Part shown: one piece after another, positions 27,202 through 36,353 of the stretch
How positions within the stretch are numbered: position 1 is the stretch's first letter
How the letters are laid out: the number at the start of each line of letters is the position of its first letter
Source: Chloroflexota bacterium
GTDB lineage: Bacteria; Chloroflexota; Anaerolineae; UBA1429
DNA: 64,000 nt
Assembly (NCBI GenBank): GCA_012841405.1
Contig: DUUT01000013.1
Span: forward strand, 25,175-89,174
Direction of reading: 5' to 3'
Notes under the pieces: generated by a model
What the model was told of the DNA's origin: nothing
Databases searched by the model: none
Seen by the model: the letters and a program-made list of their open reading frames with translations, nothing else
Translations under genes and position numbers: made by a program

Positions 27202-29237
27202 TGTGCGGCATTGTGGGCTGGGTGAATACAGGGAGAGATACCCCCGTGTGCGTCGAGACGCTGCGGCGGATGCTGGCCATGATCCGCCACCGTGGGCCCG
27301 ACGCCTTTGGCGTCTACATCGGCGCCGGCGTGGGGCTGGGCAGCGCCCGGCTGAGTATCATCGACCTGGAGGGCGGACAGCAACCCATCCACAACGAGGA
27401 TCACACGGCCTGGGTCATCAGCAATGGCGAGATCTATAACTATGTCGAGCTGCGCGCCGCGCTCGAGGCCGCCGGCCACGCCTTTGCCACGCAGTCGGAC
27501 ACGGAGGTGATCGTGCACCTGTACGAGGAGTACGGCCCCTCGTTCATCGATCACCTCAATGGGCCCTTTGCCCTCGCGCTGTGGGATGAGCGCTCGCGTG
27601 CGCTCCTCTTGGCCCGCGATCGTCTCGGCATCCGGCCGCTGTACTACACCACGCTGGGCGATAGGTTCCTGTTCGCCTCCGAGATCAAGGCCCTGTTCGC
27701 CGCACCCGGCGTGACCGCCGAGATCGACCCGCGGGCGCTGGTGCAGGTCCTCACGTTCTGGACGACGCTATCGCCGTATACGGCATTCCGAGGGGTGCGC
27801 TCCGTCCCTCCGGGGCACACGTTGCGCCTCGCCGATGGGCGCGCGACGCTGCGCCGCTACTGGGCGCTCGACCTCGCCGAGGAGGAGCGGCCCGAGCGTT
27901 CGCTGGACGATGCCGCCTATGAGCTGCTCGCCCTGTTGGTGGATGCGATCCGCCTTCGCCTGCGCGCCGACGTTCCCGTGGGCGCCTATCTCAGTGGTGG
28001 GTTGGACTCATCCACCACCGCTGCCCTGGCACAGATGCTCACCACCCGACGCCTACGCACCTTTGGCATCGGCTTTAGTGATCCTGCCTTTGACGAGACG
28101 CCGCACCAAGAACGCATGAGCGCCTTTCTCGGCACCGAGCACCGGGCGTACCGCTGTACGCCGGATGATCTCGCCGCCACCCTCGCGGAAGTCGTATGGC
28201 ACAGCGAGATGCCGCTCGTGCGCACGGCTCCGGCCCCCATGTTCCTCCTCTCGCGTCTGGTCCGTGGGGAGGGCTATCGCGTGGTGCTCACCGGAGAGGG
28301 CGCCGACGAGATTCTGGGCGGGTACGACATCTACAAGGAGGCCAAGGTGCGCCGCTTCTGGGCGCAATGCCCCGGTTCAGCCTGGCGATCGCTCCCACTC
28401 CGTCGCCTCTACCCCTACGTGGCCCCCCTGGCGAGCGAGACCGACGCCTACCTGCGGGGCGTGTTTGGTCGCCATCTGGAGGACACCGATGACGCGCTGT
28501 ATTCGCACCGCCTCCGCTGGGCGAACACGGCGCGTTGCCGTCGCTTCCTGGCCGCCGATCTGCGCCAGCACCTGGAGGACTATGATCCGCTGGAGGAGCT
28601 GCGCGATGCGCTCCCCGCGGCGTTCACCGCGTGGCCACCGCTGGGGCGCGCCCAGTACCTCGAGATGACGATCTTTATGTCCGAGTACCTCCTCTCCTCT
28701 CAGGGGGATCGCATGATGATGGCGCACTCGGTTGAGGGGCGCTACCCCTTCCTCGACCACCGGGTGGTCGAGTTCTGCTCGCGCCTGCCGAGTCGCTACC
28801 GGCTGGCGGGCCTGAAGGAAAAGTGGGTGCTCCGGCGGGCGGTGGCGCCACTCCTGCCGCCCGAGGTCATCAAACGGCGCAAGCAACCCTACCGAGCGCC
28901 CATCGCCGGCGCGCTCGCCGGCGCCAGTCGTCCCGAAGCGCTGTCGGCAGCGCTGGCGCCAGACGCCCTTGCCGACGGCGGCTTGTTCCACAGCGACATG
29001 GTCCAGCGCCTCGTGGCCAAGTGCGATCGCGTCGGTTCGCTCGGCGAGGTAGACGAGATGGCCCTCGTGGCGGTGCTGTCCACCCAGTTGCTCCACCAGC
29101 AGTTCATCGCCGCGTTCCCGGCAGTTCAGCCGGTCGACCTCGACACGCTGATCGACCGCAGCGCACTCCCTGCGAGAGCCGCAACGCCGCGGCAGGGGCC
29201 GACACCTGCACGGTCGCCTCAGATGGTGGGAGGATGA
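27201..29237 (+). CDS. asnB: Glutamine-hydrolysing asparagine synthase family amidotransferase
   Basis: 678 residues; ATG 27201 overlaps the ligase stop (TGATG). It starts MCGIVGWVN, so Cys2 is the N-terminal glutaminase nucleophile, and RHRGPDAFG plus SNGEIYNYVELR complete that domain. The synthetase half carries the pyrophosphate loop SGGLDSS (S265-S270). The length matches the asparagine-synthase-like amidotransferases of exosortase-type EPS clusters, which are longer than housekeeping AsnB (~550). It probably amidates a carboxylate of a sugar acid or of an ACP-bound acid rather than aspartate. The intact glutaminase separates it from lasso-peptide cyclases, which lack Cys2. Confidence 0.9.
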   Translation: MCGIVGWVNTGRDTPVCVETLRRMLAMIRHRGPDAFGVYIGAGVGLGSARLSIIDLEGGQQPIHNEDHTAWVISNGEIYNYVELRAALEAAGHAFATQSDTEVIVHLYEEYGPSFIDHLNGPFALALWDERSRALLLARDRLGIRPLYYTTLGDRFLFASEIKALFAAPGVTAEIDPRALVQVLTFWTTLSPYTAFRGVRSVPPGHTLRLADGRATLRRYWALDLAEEERPERSLDDAAYELLALLVDAIRLRLRADVPVGAYLSGGLDSSTTAALAQMLTTRRLRTFGIGFSDPAFDETPHQERMSAFLGTEHRAYRCTPDDLAATLAEVVWHSEMPLVRTAPAPMFLLSRLVRGEGYRVVLTGEGADEILGGYDIYKEAKVRRFWAQCPGSAWRSLPLRRLYPYVAPLASETDAYLRGVFGRHLEDTDDALYSHRLRWANTARCRRFLAADLRQHLEDYDPLEELRDALPAAFTAWPPLGRAQYLEMTIFMSEYLLSSQGDRMMMAHSVEGRYPFLDHRVVEFCSRLPSRYRLAGLKEKWVLRRAVAPLLPPEVIKRRKQPYRAPIAGALAGASRPEALSAALAPDALADGGLFHSDMVQRLVAKCDRVGSLGEVDEMALVAVLSTQLLHQQFIAAFPAVQPVDLDTLIDRSALPARAATPRQGPTPARSPQMVGG

Positions 29238-29239
29238 TG

Positions 29240-30331
29240 ATGGCGCAATCACAGCACGATGTGTACTGCCGACAGTGCGTGCTTCCCAGGGCGTTCCCCG
29301 GGGCCGATGTCGACGCTAGCGGCCTGTGTACCTTCTGCCGTCGCCCAGGGGCCTCTGGGGCCGATCACGAACGCCAGCAGGCCCGCATGCGCGCACGCTT
29401 CACAGCGTTCTGCGACACGCACCGCGGCCGCCAGCCATACGATTGCCTGCTCGCGTGGAGCGGCGGCAAGGATAGCACCTACACCCTCGCCCTCCTCCGC
29501 CAACGCTACGACCTGCGCGTGCTGGCCTACACCTTTGACAACGGCTTTGTCTCCCCGCGCGCCCTGGACAACATGCGGCAGGTGGCCGACGCCCTCGACG
29601 TCGATCACATCATCGTCCGGCCGCGGTTCGATGTGCTGCGCACCATCTTTCGCCAGGCAGCGGAGCGACCCGATGTCTACCCGGTGAAGGCACTGACGCG
29701 AACGAGCAGTGTGTGCAACGCCTGCATGGGGCTGGCCAAGGGAATCGGCGCCCAGTTGGCGCTCCGCCATGGCGTGCCCATGGTGGCGTACGGCTGGTCG
29801 CCGGGCCAGGCGCCCCTGGCGTCCGCACTCTTTGCGCGCCCGATCCGATTGTACCGCCCGATGGTCGAGGCCTTGGCCTCGCCACTGCGCCGCCTCACCT
29901 CTGTCGACATCGCCCCCTACTTCCCAACGGCGGAAGACTGGGCGCGCGTCGAGACGCCACCGTGTGATGTGGCGCCGCTCCTTTTGCATCCTTATGACGA
30001 GCCGAGCGTCGTCGCAGCGATCGAAGCGCTCGGGTGGCGTCGGCCGACGGATACGGATCCGAACTCGTCCAATTGCCTGCTGAACGCGTACGGCAACGCC
30101 ACACACCGGGCGCGCTATGGGTTCCACCCCTACGCCCTCGAGATGGCCAACCTGGTACGGCAGGGCATCATGGAGCGTTCGGAGGCTCTGGCGCGGCTCG
30201 AGGCCCCTGAGGACCCGGCGGTGTTGACCATGGTGCAGGATCGCCTAGGGGTCGAACGCTTCGCATCCTGCCAGATCGGCGCCGTGGGAGCGCCGCACAC
30301 GTCGGTAGGAACAGGGGGGCATCGCCAATGA
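29240..30331 (+). CDS. N-acetyl-sugar amidotransferase-like PP-loop ATPase (WbpG family)
   Basis: 363 residues. GGGAGG at 29228-29233 fits the third of three in-frame ATGs (29240); the ORF-track start is far upstream inside asnB. The PP-loop is LLAWSGGKDSTYTLALL (S74-S79). Cysteine pairs CRQC (near residue 10), CTFC (near 32) and CNAC (near 160) suggest a zinc site, as in WbpG. WbpG-type enzymes convert an acetamido group to an acetamidino group on 2,3-diacetamido uronates, usually with ammonia from HisH/HisF homologues. None of those is in this window; the adjacent asparagine synthase has a glutaminase domain and might supply ammonia (speculative). Confidence 0.85.
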   Translation: MAQSQHDVYCRQCVLPRAFPGADVDASGLCTFCRRPGASGADHERQQARMRARFTAFCDTHRGRQPYDCLLAWSGGKDSTYTLALLRQRYDLRVLAYTFDNGFVSPRALDNMRQVADALDVDHIIVRPRFDVLRTIFRQAAERPDVYPVKALTRTSSVCNACMGLAKGIGAQLALRHGVPMVAYGWSPGQAPLASALFARPIRLYRPMVEALASPLRRLTSVDIAPYFPTAEDWARVETPPCDVAPLLLHPYDEPSVVAAIEALGWRRPTDTDPNSSNCLLNAYGNATHRARYGFHPYALEMANLVRQGIMERSEALARLEAPEDPAVLTMVQDRLGVERFASCQIGAVGAPHTSVGTGGHRQ

Positions 30332-31614
30332 ACCGGCTATCGCGTCGTACGCTGCTCACAGCATCCGCGGCGAGCGCGGGTCTGGTGTTGGCACGGACCT
30401 TCCGCCGCCTCACCCCCCTCGCCCAGACGGTATCCTCGCCGCTCCACCTCCCCCTCATCGTCGCACAACGCACGCCGAGCGCAACGCCGATCCCCGAGCC
30501 GAGCCCCGGCCCATCACCGACGGCTGCGCCGCATCCACCGTCGGGGCCAGTATCAAACCACGGACACGTGGTGCACCTGCACGCCCGGGAGGCCACCCAC
30601 TGGGACTATGGCAGCAACTACTACGGCGACTATGTCGACCAAGAGGTGGTCACGGCAATGATGGACGCCGGCGTCATGGCGCTCACGGGCCTCGGTACCG
30701 TGGCCGAGGCATGGCGCACCATCGTGCCCGGCTATGCGCCGGGCCGAGCCATCGCCATCAAGATCAACATGAACAACTGCTACCACTGCGAGCTGCCGCG
30801 CCTGGGCTGTGAGGATTGGCAACTCGCCCTGAATGCCGTGATTCACCCGGTGAACGCCCTGGTCGATGGGCTGCGCCGCGCGTACCCCGAGTTCGACGCG
30901 CGCGACGTGTGGGTGTACGAGGGTACCGTCGGCGCCTCTCCACCGGTGAGCCAGCGCCGCATCCCCTCGCGGTTCGTGGCCGGCTGCCGCTTTCCAGGGG
31001 TGCGCTTTTTCGATACGGGCTGTGCCGAGCCCGCCACCTATGACAGCACCGCTGCGAGCGCCATCGTCCGCTGGCAGCCGCCCGCCGGCATCCCGGCGCC
31101 GCCCTCCACTCAGGTGACCGATCTGCTCGTCCATGCCACCTACGTCATCAACATGCCCATCATGCGGCGTCACGGGGCGGCGGGGGTCACCCTCGGCTTT
31201 AAGAACCATTTCGGCTCGGTGGCGGACTGCAGTGGCCTGCACGAGTGGCTCTACCGCGAGGTGGACGGCGCGGCGTACAGCGCCCTCGCCGACCTGTACA
31301 CGAACCCCAACATCGCCGCCAAGACGGTGCTGACCATAGGCGACGGCCTGTTCGGTAACTGGGAGAGCAACACCACCAAGGCCAAGCCATGGCGCACCTT
31401 CGGTGGGCAAGCGGCCAACAGCCTGCTCCTATCCACCGACCCCGTCGCCATCGATTGCGTGATGACTGACCTGCTGCACGCGGAGGAGCCCGTGGGTCCC
31501 ACGGCCGACGCCTACCTTCAGCTCGCCACCCAAGCCAACCTGGGCGTCTATGAGCGCGGCGACCCCTGGGGCGGAGGCTATCGCCAGATCCACTACGAAC
31601 GGAAGGAGTGGTAA
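30328..31614 (+). CDS. Tat-exported DUF362 domain protein
   Basis: 428 residues; ATGA overlap with the amidotransferase gene. The N-terminus MNRLSRRTLLTASAASAGLVLA is a twin-arginine signal (SRRTLL plus hydrophobic core). A proline-rich linker (IPEPSPGPSPTAAPHPPSG) then leads to a DUF362-type domain with IAIKINMNNCYHC, YVINMPIMRRHGAAGVTLGFKNHFG and DPVAIDCVMTDLL. DUF362 proteins are poorly characterised; some bind iron-sulfur clusters, but no CxxCxxC ferredoxin motif is seen here. Tat export implies folding, perhaps with a cofactor, before translocation. Its role in the EPS locus is unknown. Confidence 0.82.
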   Translation: MNRLSRRTLLTASAASAGLVLARTFRRLTPLAQTVSSPLHLPLIVAQRTPSATPIPEPSPGPSPTAAPHPPSGPVSNHGHVVHLHAREATHWDYGSNYYGDYVDQEVVTAMMDAGVMALTGLGTVAEAWRTIVPGYAPGRAIAIKINMNNCYHCELPRLGCEDWQLALNAVIHPVNALVDGLRRAYPEFDARDVWVYEGTVGASPPVSQRRIPSRFVAGCRFPGVRFFDTGCAEPATYDSTAASAIVRWQPPAGIPAPPSTQVTDLLVHATYVINMPIMRRHGAAGVTLGFKNHFGSVADCSGLHEWLYREVDGAAYSALADLYTNPNIAAKTVLTIGDGLFGNWESNTTKAKPWRTFGGQAANSLLLSTDPVAIDCVMTDLLHAEEPVGPTADAYLQLATQANLGVYERGDPWGGGYRQIHYERKEW

Positions 31615-31656
31615 CGAGTTGGTGCGCGGCATGACCCGAACGTTGCGGTGCGAACC

Positions 31657-32769
31657 ATGAGGCGTCAGCTCTTGCTGCTGCGCGGCTTGGCGATCCTCGC
31701 GGTCGTGGCCAATCACGCCACGGCGTGGGGCTTTATCGCCATGTTCTGGTGGACGCACCGCTATGCGCCAGGATCAGTGGTGCCCGACTACTCTGCGATG
31801 GGCGGCGCGGCGTATTGGCTGCTGATGGCGCTCAATCAGGCCGCCCTCTTTTCGGTGCCTGCCTTTTTGTTCATCTCGGGAATGTCGGCGGCCTACGGCG
31901 TGGGGTCCGGCTCGCTGGAGAGTGATTGGCGTGTGATGCGCGCACGCCTCGGCGCACTCATTGGCCCCTACCTCCTCTGGTCGCTCGTCGTGTTTGGCAT
32001 TGACGCCACCCTCGGGGTCGTGCTAACGCCTGTCGAGTATGCCCTACGGCTGCTGGAGGGGCGGGCCACCGATGCGTACTATTTCGTGCCGCTGCTCGTC
32101 CAGTTCTACGTGCTCTCTCCCCTCATCGTACGCGGAGTCCGCGCGAGGCCGCGGCTGCTGCTCGGACTGGCGGCGGCGATCCAAGTCCTGACGAGCGCCC
32201 TGCCCTACATCCTGACCGCCCTCGACCTCCCCCTGGAGACGCGCCAGGCACTCCAACTCCCGGCAGCAAGCTTTGTCCAGTGGTCGCTGTACTATGTGCT
32301 GGGCGTCCTCCTTGGCACCCACTCGCGGCGTATGGTGCGATCGCTGTCCCGCTATCGCAGCACGCTGCTCGCTTGTTCGGTAGCGCTGGCCTTCCTGATG
32401 CTCGTCGAATCGCAGGTTCTGTGGCAGTGGAGCGCTGACTGGGACTGGGCGCATGGCCCGGGCCGTATCCCGGCCACCTTGTTCTCTCTCGCCTTTTTGC
32501 TCTATGCCATGACGTGGCGCGTGCCCACGAGCAATCTGGCGCGCACCATTGAGCGGGGGGGCACCCTCTCGTACGGCATCTACCTGATACACCCGAAAGC
32601 GCTCGAGATCGGTGCGCGCGCCATCTATCACCTCGCGCCCGGCTTGCTGGCGCGTCAGGTACCGCTGGCGCTATTGCTCTTTGCCATGACGCTGACGGGC
32701 TGCTGGCTCGTCATGGCGCTCGTCGCCCGATCGCCGGCGCGACGCGTGTATCACCTTGTGTTCGGTTGA
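31657..32769 (+). CDS. Membrane acyltransferase, acyltransferase-3 family
   Basis: About 370 residues; ATG 31657 is chosen over the upstream in-frame GTG 31648, and neither has a strong ribosome site. The protein begins LLLLRGLAILAVVANHATAWG, where the H in the first membrane segment matches the catalytic-region His of OafA/WecH-type O-acyltransferases. About ten membrane segments follow, including YFVPLLVQFYVLSPLIVRGV and the C-terminal LSYGIYLIHPKALEIG (YxIYLxHP), a family hallmark. It probably O-acylates a sugar of the exported glycan using a cytoplasmic acyl donor. Confidence 0.88.
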   Translation: MRRQLLLLRGLAILAVVANHATAWGFIAMFWWTHRYAPGSVVPDYSAMGGAAYWLLMALNQAALFSVPAFLFISGMSAAYGVGSGSLESDWRVMRARLGALIGPYLLWSLVVFGIDATLGVVLTPVEYALRLLEGRATDAYYFVPLLVQFYVLSPLIVRGVRARPRLLLGLAAAIQVLTSALPYILTALDLPLETRQALQLPAASFVQWSLYYVLGVLLGTHSRRMVRSLSRYRSTLLACSVALAFLMLVESQVLWQWSADWDWAHGPGRIPATLFSLAFLLYAMTWRVPTSNLARTIERGGTLSYGIYLIHPKALEIGARAIYHLAPGLLARQVPLALLLFAMTLTGCWLVMALVARSPARRVYHLVFG

Positions 32770-32857
32770 GCACTACACCAGGCCGGCCGCCATCGCTCAC
32801 CCACCGGACGTGTCGCCCCACCATCCACCCCAGCGCCGGCCCCATCAGGGGGTTTGC

Positions 32858-34054
32858 GTGCGTGTTCTCTTTTTGTCAGCATGGTATCCATATCCGGCGG
32901 ACAATGGTGTTCGCATTCGCATCCTGAATGTCCTCCGGCAGCTGGCCGCCGATAACCACGAGATCACCCTGCTGAGCTTTGCCCGACGCCCACTCACGGG
33001 GGATGCGCTCGCCGCCGTGCGGTGTCTGTGCAGCGATGTCCGGGTTGTGCCCTATGTCGCCTTTCAGCCGGGTCGGCTGCGGGCGGTGGTCGGGCTGTTT
33101 TCGGCACAACCCCGCTCCTTCATCGACACCTATAGCCCGTCCATGGCCGATCTCGTACGTGCGGAGTGTGCCGCCAAACGCTACGACCTGATCATCGCCT
33201 CCACCATCGAGATGGCGCCCTATGCGCTGCTCGCGAAAGGCGTTCCCCGCATCCTCGAAGAGGTCGAGCTGGCCACCATTCGTGAGCAAGCGCTGCAGGG
33301 GCCCTTTGTACGCCGCGCGCGGTATGGCCTCACTTGGTACAAGACCGCCCGTTTCGTCCGGCAGTTGGTCGAGCGGTTCGATGCCTGCACCGTCGTATCG
33401 CCCCAGGAGCACCGCCTGCTGGCCGGTGTCGCGCCCGAGTACCGTCACATCGCTGTCGTTCCCAATGGCGTCGATCTGGAGGGCTATCCCGCCAATCTCG
33501 GCATCCCCGAGCCGGATACCCTCATCCACAGTGGGGCACTGAGCTATCGCCCGAACTATGACGCCGTGGACCATTTCCTCCGCGAGGTGTTTCCCCTCAT
33601 CCGTCGTCAACGCCCCACGGTCACCGTGCGCATCACCGGCTCCACCGACGGCCTCGACCTACGCGCGCTACCCGACGCGCCCGGCACGATCTTTACCGGG
33701 TACCTCCCCGATATCCGCCCCGCCGTGGCACAAAGCTGGGTGTCGGTGGTCCCCCTGCGCATTGGCGGCGGCACGCGTCTCAAGATCCTCGAGGCGATGG
33801 CCCTGGGTACGCCGGTGGTGTCGACGCCCAAGGGGGCGGAGGGGCTCGACGTGCGTCACGGCGAGCACCTCCTCATCGCCGATACGCCCGAGGCATTCGC
33901 CGCTGCCGTTCTGCAGGTGTTGGCCGATCCCTCCCTGCGGGCGCAACTGGCGGCTGGGGGGCGGCGCCTCGTCGAGGAGCGGTACGGCTGGCAGCGCATC
34001 GGGCAGGGGCTCCGCGCTCTGGTGCGCAAGACCGCTGGGGAGGCCGCCCAATGA
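32858..34054 (+). CDS. GT4-family glycosyltransferase (EpsH1-system Stp1-like)
   Basis: 398 residues from GTG 32858, five bases after AGGGGG; the ORF-track start 100 nt earlier lacks a site. It begins VRVLFLSAWYPYPADNGVRIRILNVLRQLA, the pattern of the sugar transferases found in exosortase-linked EPS loci. The donor domain shows VPNGVDLEGYP, HSGALSYRPNYDAVDHFLREV, VVPLRIGGGTRLKILEAMALGTPVVSTPKGAEGL and a final helix. Its closest relatives in this window are the products at 36354 and 51086, with the same domain spacing. Donor unknown. Confidence 0.9.
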   Translation: MRVLFLSAWYPYPADNGVRIRILNVLRQLAADNHEITLLSFARRPLTGDALAAVRCLCSDVRVVPYVAFQPGRLRAVVGLFSAQPRSFIDTYSPSMADLVRAECAAKRYDLIIASTIEMAPYALLAKGVPRILEEVELATIREQALQGPFVRRARYGLTWYKTARFVRQLVERFDACTVVSPQEHRLLAGVAPEYRHIAVVPNGVDLEGYPANLGIPEPDTLIHSGALSYRPNYDAVDHFLREVFPLIRRQRPTVTVRITGSTDGLDLRALPDAPGTIFTGYLPDIRPAVAQSWVSVVPLRIGGGTRLKILEAMALGTPVVSTPKGAEGLDVRHGEHLLIADTPEAFAAAVLQVLADPSLRAQLAAGGRRLVEERYGWQRIGQGLRALVRKTAGEAAQ

Positions 34055-35442
34055 TGACCACGGTCCGACGCACTGCCCTGCGCACGCGTCGTAATGCGGG
34101 GCGCTGGCTCCTCACCCTCGGCGTGCTGGTCGCCGCAGCCGGTCTTGGATATGTGGCGCTACGCCTCGATGCCACGTACGTCCTGGCGGCCGCCGTCGGG
34201 ATACCGGCGGTGATCATGTTGGCCACCACCACGGCCCTCGGTGTGCCCGCCATGGTGCTCGCCGCTCTGGTGGTGCGCTTCTCGCTGCCCACCGGTACCG
34301 AGAGCCGCATCGTGGCCAGCCTCCTGTTCACGGCGGTGATGGTGGTGCTCTGGATAATGCGAATGGTGCTCGTGGAGCGGCGGCTGTCACTGCGCCCCTC
34401 CCGCGCTAACGCCCCTCTGGCCGCCTTTGTCGGTGTGACCATCGTATCCTACGTGTGGAGCAACGCCTTTCGCGACCCCATGGTGGTGGCCTGGCGTACC
34501 TGGCCACTGGTGCAGCTTGCTGCCCTCGCGGTGATCGTCCTGCTGCCGGGCGCCTTCTGGCTTACGGCGAACCTCCTACCCAACCGGCGCTGGATCGAGG
34601 CGCTGGTCGTCCTGTTCATCGTGGCGGGCATCGTGACCATCATCAAGGACTATGCCGCGCTGCCCCTCGGCTTTCTTCAGGTGCGACCACTCTTCCCGAC
34701 GTGGTTCGCGGCGTTGGCGGCCGGCCAGGGGCTGTACAATCGCCGGCTGCCCATCGCCGTGCGCGGGCTGCTGCTCTTTGCCGTCGCCGCCCACCTTTAC
34801 TACCTGGTGTTTGGCATCATGAGCTGGGTCTCGGCGTGGCTGCCCACCGCGCTGGCGCTCATGGTGGTCGTCGCACTGCGCTCGCGCCCCCTCCTCATCC
34901 TCACCATCATCATCGCGCTGCTCTTTGTCGCCACGAACATTGACTACTTACAGATCGCCCTGGCCGAGGAGCAGGAGACTAGTCTCTTTACTCGTCTGGA
35001 CGCCTATGGCACGAACTGGCGCGTTACCGGCAAGCATCTCCTGTTCGGCACGGGGCCGGCCGGTTACGCCGTGTACTACATGTCGTATTTTCCCGAGATG
35101 GCCATGGCCACCCACAGCAACTACCTCGACATCATCTCGCAAACCGGCATTCTCGGCCTGCTCGCGTTCCTCGCCTTCCTCGTCGCCATGGGCAGGCTCG
35201 CCGTCGACCTCGGTCGCGATACCCATCACCGACGCGACTTTGCCGAGGGGTTCACCGCCGCGTTCGCTGGAGGGCTCGCCGGGACGGTGGTGGCCGCCGC
35301 CTTGGGGGACTGGGTGCTGCCCTTTGTCTACACGCAGACCATCGCCGGATTCGACTATGCCCTGTACACATGGGTCATGCTCGGGGCCGCCCAGGCGTTG
35401 CGCTACTTTGTTCCCACACGGAACCACGAGAGGTCATCATGA
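34051..35442 (+). CDS. O-antigen polymerase/ligase-like membrane protein
   Basis: 463 residues; ATGATG start overlapping the previous stop. Roughly eleven hydrophobic segments are visible, with a large external loop near residues 310-350 (ALAEEQETSLFTRLDAYGTNW). The segment ATHSNYLDIISQTGILGLLAFLAF matches the Wzy_C/WaaL signature H(S/N)xxLxxxxxxGxxGL. Such proteins polymerise lipid-linked repeats outside the cell or ligate glycans to a lipid or protein. A Wzy-type polymerase alongside a Wzm/Wzt exporter is mixed logic, so a ligase role is a real alternative. No Wzx flippase was recognised in the window. Confidence 0.82.
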   Translation: MMTTVRRTALRTRRNAGRWLLTLGVLVAAAGLGYVALRLDATYVLAAAVGIPAVIMLATTTALGVPAMVLAALVVRFSLPTGTESRIVASLLFTAVMVVLWIMRMVLVERRLSLRPSRANAPLAAFVGVTIVSYVWSNAFRDPMVVAWRTWPLVQLAALAVIVLLPGAFWLTANLLPNRRWIEALVVLFIVAGIVTIIKDYAALPLGFLQVRPLFPTWFAALAAGQGLYNRRLPIAVRGLLLFAVAAHLYYLVFGIMSWVSAWLPTALALMVVVALRSRPLLILTIIIALLFVATNIDYLQIALAEEQETSLFTRLDAYGTNWRVTGKHLLFGTGPAGYAVYYMSYFPEMAMATHSNYLDIISQTGILGLLAFLAFLVAMGRLAVDLGRDTHHRRDFAEGFTAAFAGGLAGTVVAAALGDWVLPFVYTQTIAGFDYALYTWVMLGAAQALRYFVPTRNHERSS

Positions 35443-36353
35443 CAGCAGGCATATCGGTCGTCATCGTGAACTGGAACACGCGGAACCTGCTCGAGTGCTG
35501 CCTACGGTCCATCATGGCGGTGGGCGAGGGGCTCATACGGGAGTTCATTGTGGTGGACAACGGTTCCACCGATGACAGCGTCGCCATGGTGCGGCAGCGC
35601 TTTCCGCGGGTACGCCTCGTGGAGAACGCTACGAACGAGGGGTTTGCCCGGGCGAACAACCGCGGCGTCGACCTAGCGCAGGCCGACTGGGTCCTGTTGC
35701 TGAACACCGACGCCTATCTCGCTCCGGGCGCGTTGCGCGCCATGGTCGAGCTGGCGGCATCCAAGCCCAACGCCGGCCTCGTGGGCGCCCACTTGCGTAA
35801 TCCCGACGGCACGTTTCAGGCGTCACACACGGCCTTTCCCACCCTCCGCCAAGAGCTCCTCATCCTCACCGGTCTGGGGCGTGCCCTCTACGGGCGCTGG
35901 TACCCAAGCCACGGTCCCAATGACATCGCCGGCCCGCGCATCGCCGATTATGTCGAGGGGGCGTGCATGCTCGTGCGGCGCGTCGCCTACCGCGCCGTGG
36001 GGGGCTTTGATGAGGGCTATTTCATGTACGCGGAGGATGTGGATCTGTGCCGCGCCCTCCGTGATGCCGGCTGGAGCGTGTGGTACCAGCCCGCCGCTGT
36101 CGTCACCCACCTCGGAGGGGGCAGCAGTCAGCGGCGCCGCCCGGAGCGCGAGAGGGATCTGTACCGCAGCCGGGTGCGCTACTTTCGCAAGCACCATGGT
36201 GATGCCGCCGCGCGCACCCTGAAGGTGATGATCCTGGCAACAACCGTGGTAAAGGGCGTCGTGCACGGCGTGCTACGACGCGCCACCGGAGGGCAGCGCG
36301 GCCGGCTGGTCCCCTCGTGGCATGACCTCGCACTACACCTGAGGGAGGTGTGA
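35439..36353 (+). CDS. GT2-family glycosyltransferase (rhamnosyltransferase-like)
   Basis: 304 residues; ATG 35439 overlaps the polymerase stop (ATGA). VVIVNWNTRNLLECCLRSI, FIVVDNGSTDDSVAMV, NEGFARANNRGV, LLLNTDAYL (DxD-equivalent) and YFMYAEDVDLCRALRDAGW are all present, giving a complete GT-A enzyme of the WbbL type. A basic C-terminal region (QRRRPERERDLYRSR) and a hydrophobic helix (VMILATTVVKGVVHGVL) suggest membrane association. It resembles the enzyme at 24408. Confidence 0.9.
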   Translation: MTAGISVVIVNWNTRNLLECCLRSIMAVGEGLIREFIVVDNGSTDDSVAMVRQRFPRVRLVENATNEGFARANNRGVDLAQADWVLLLNTDAYLAPGALRAMVELAASKPNAGLVGAHLRNPDGTFQASHTAFPTLRQELLILTGLGRALYGRWYPSHGPNDIAGPRIADYVEGACMLVRRVAYRAVGGFDEGYFMYAEDVDLCRALRDAGWSVWYQPAAVVTHLGGGSSQRRRPERERDLYRSRVRYFRKHHGDAAARTLKVMILATTVVKGVVHGVLRRATGGQRGRLVPSWHDLALHLREV

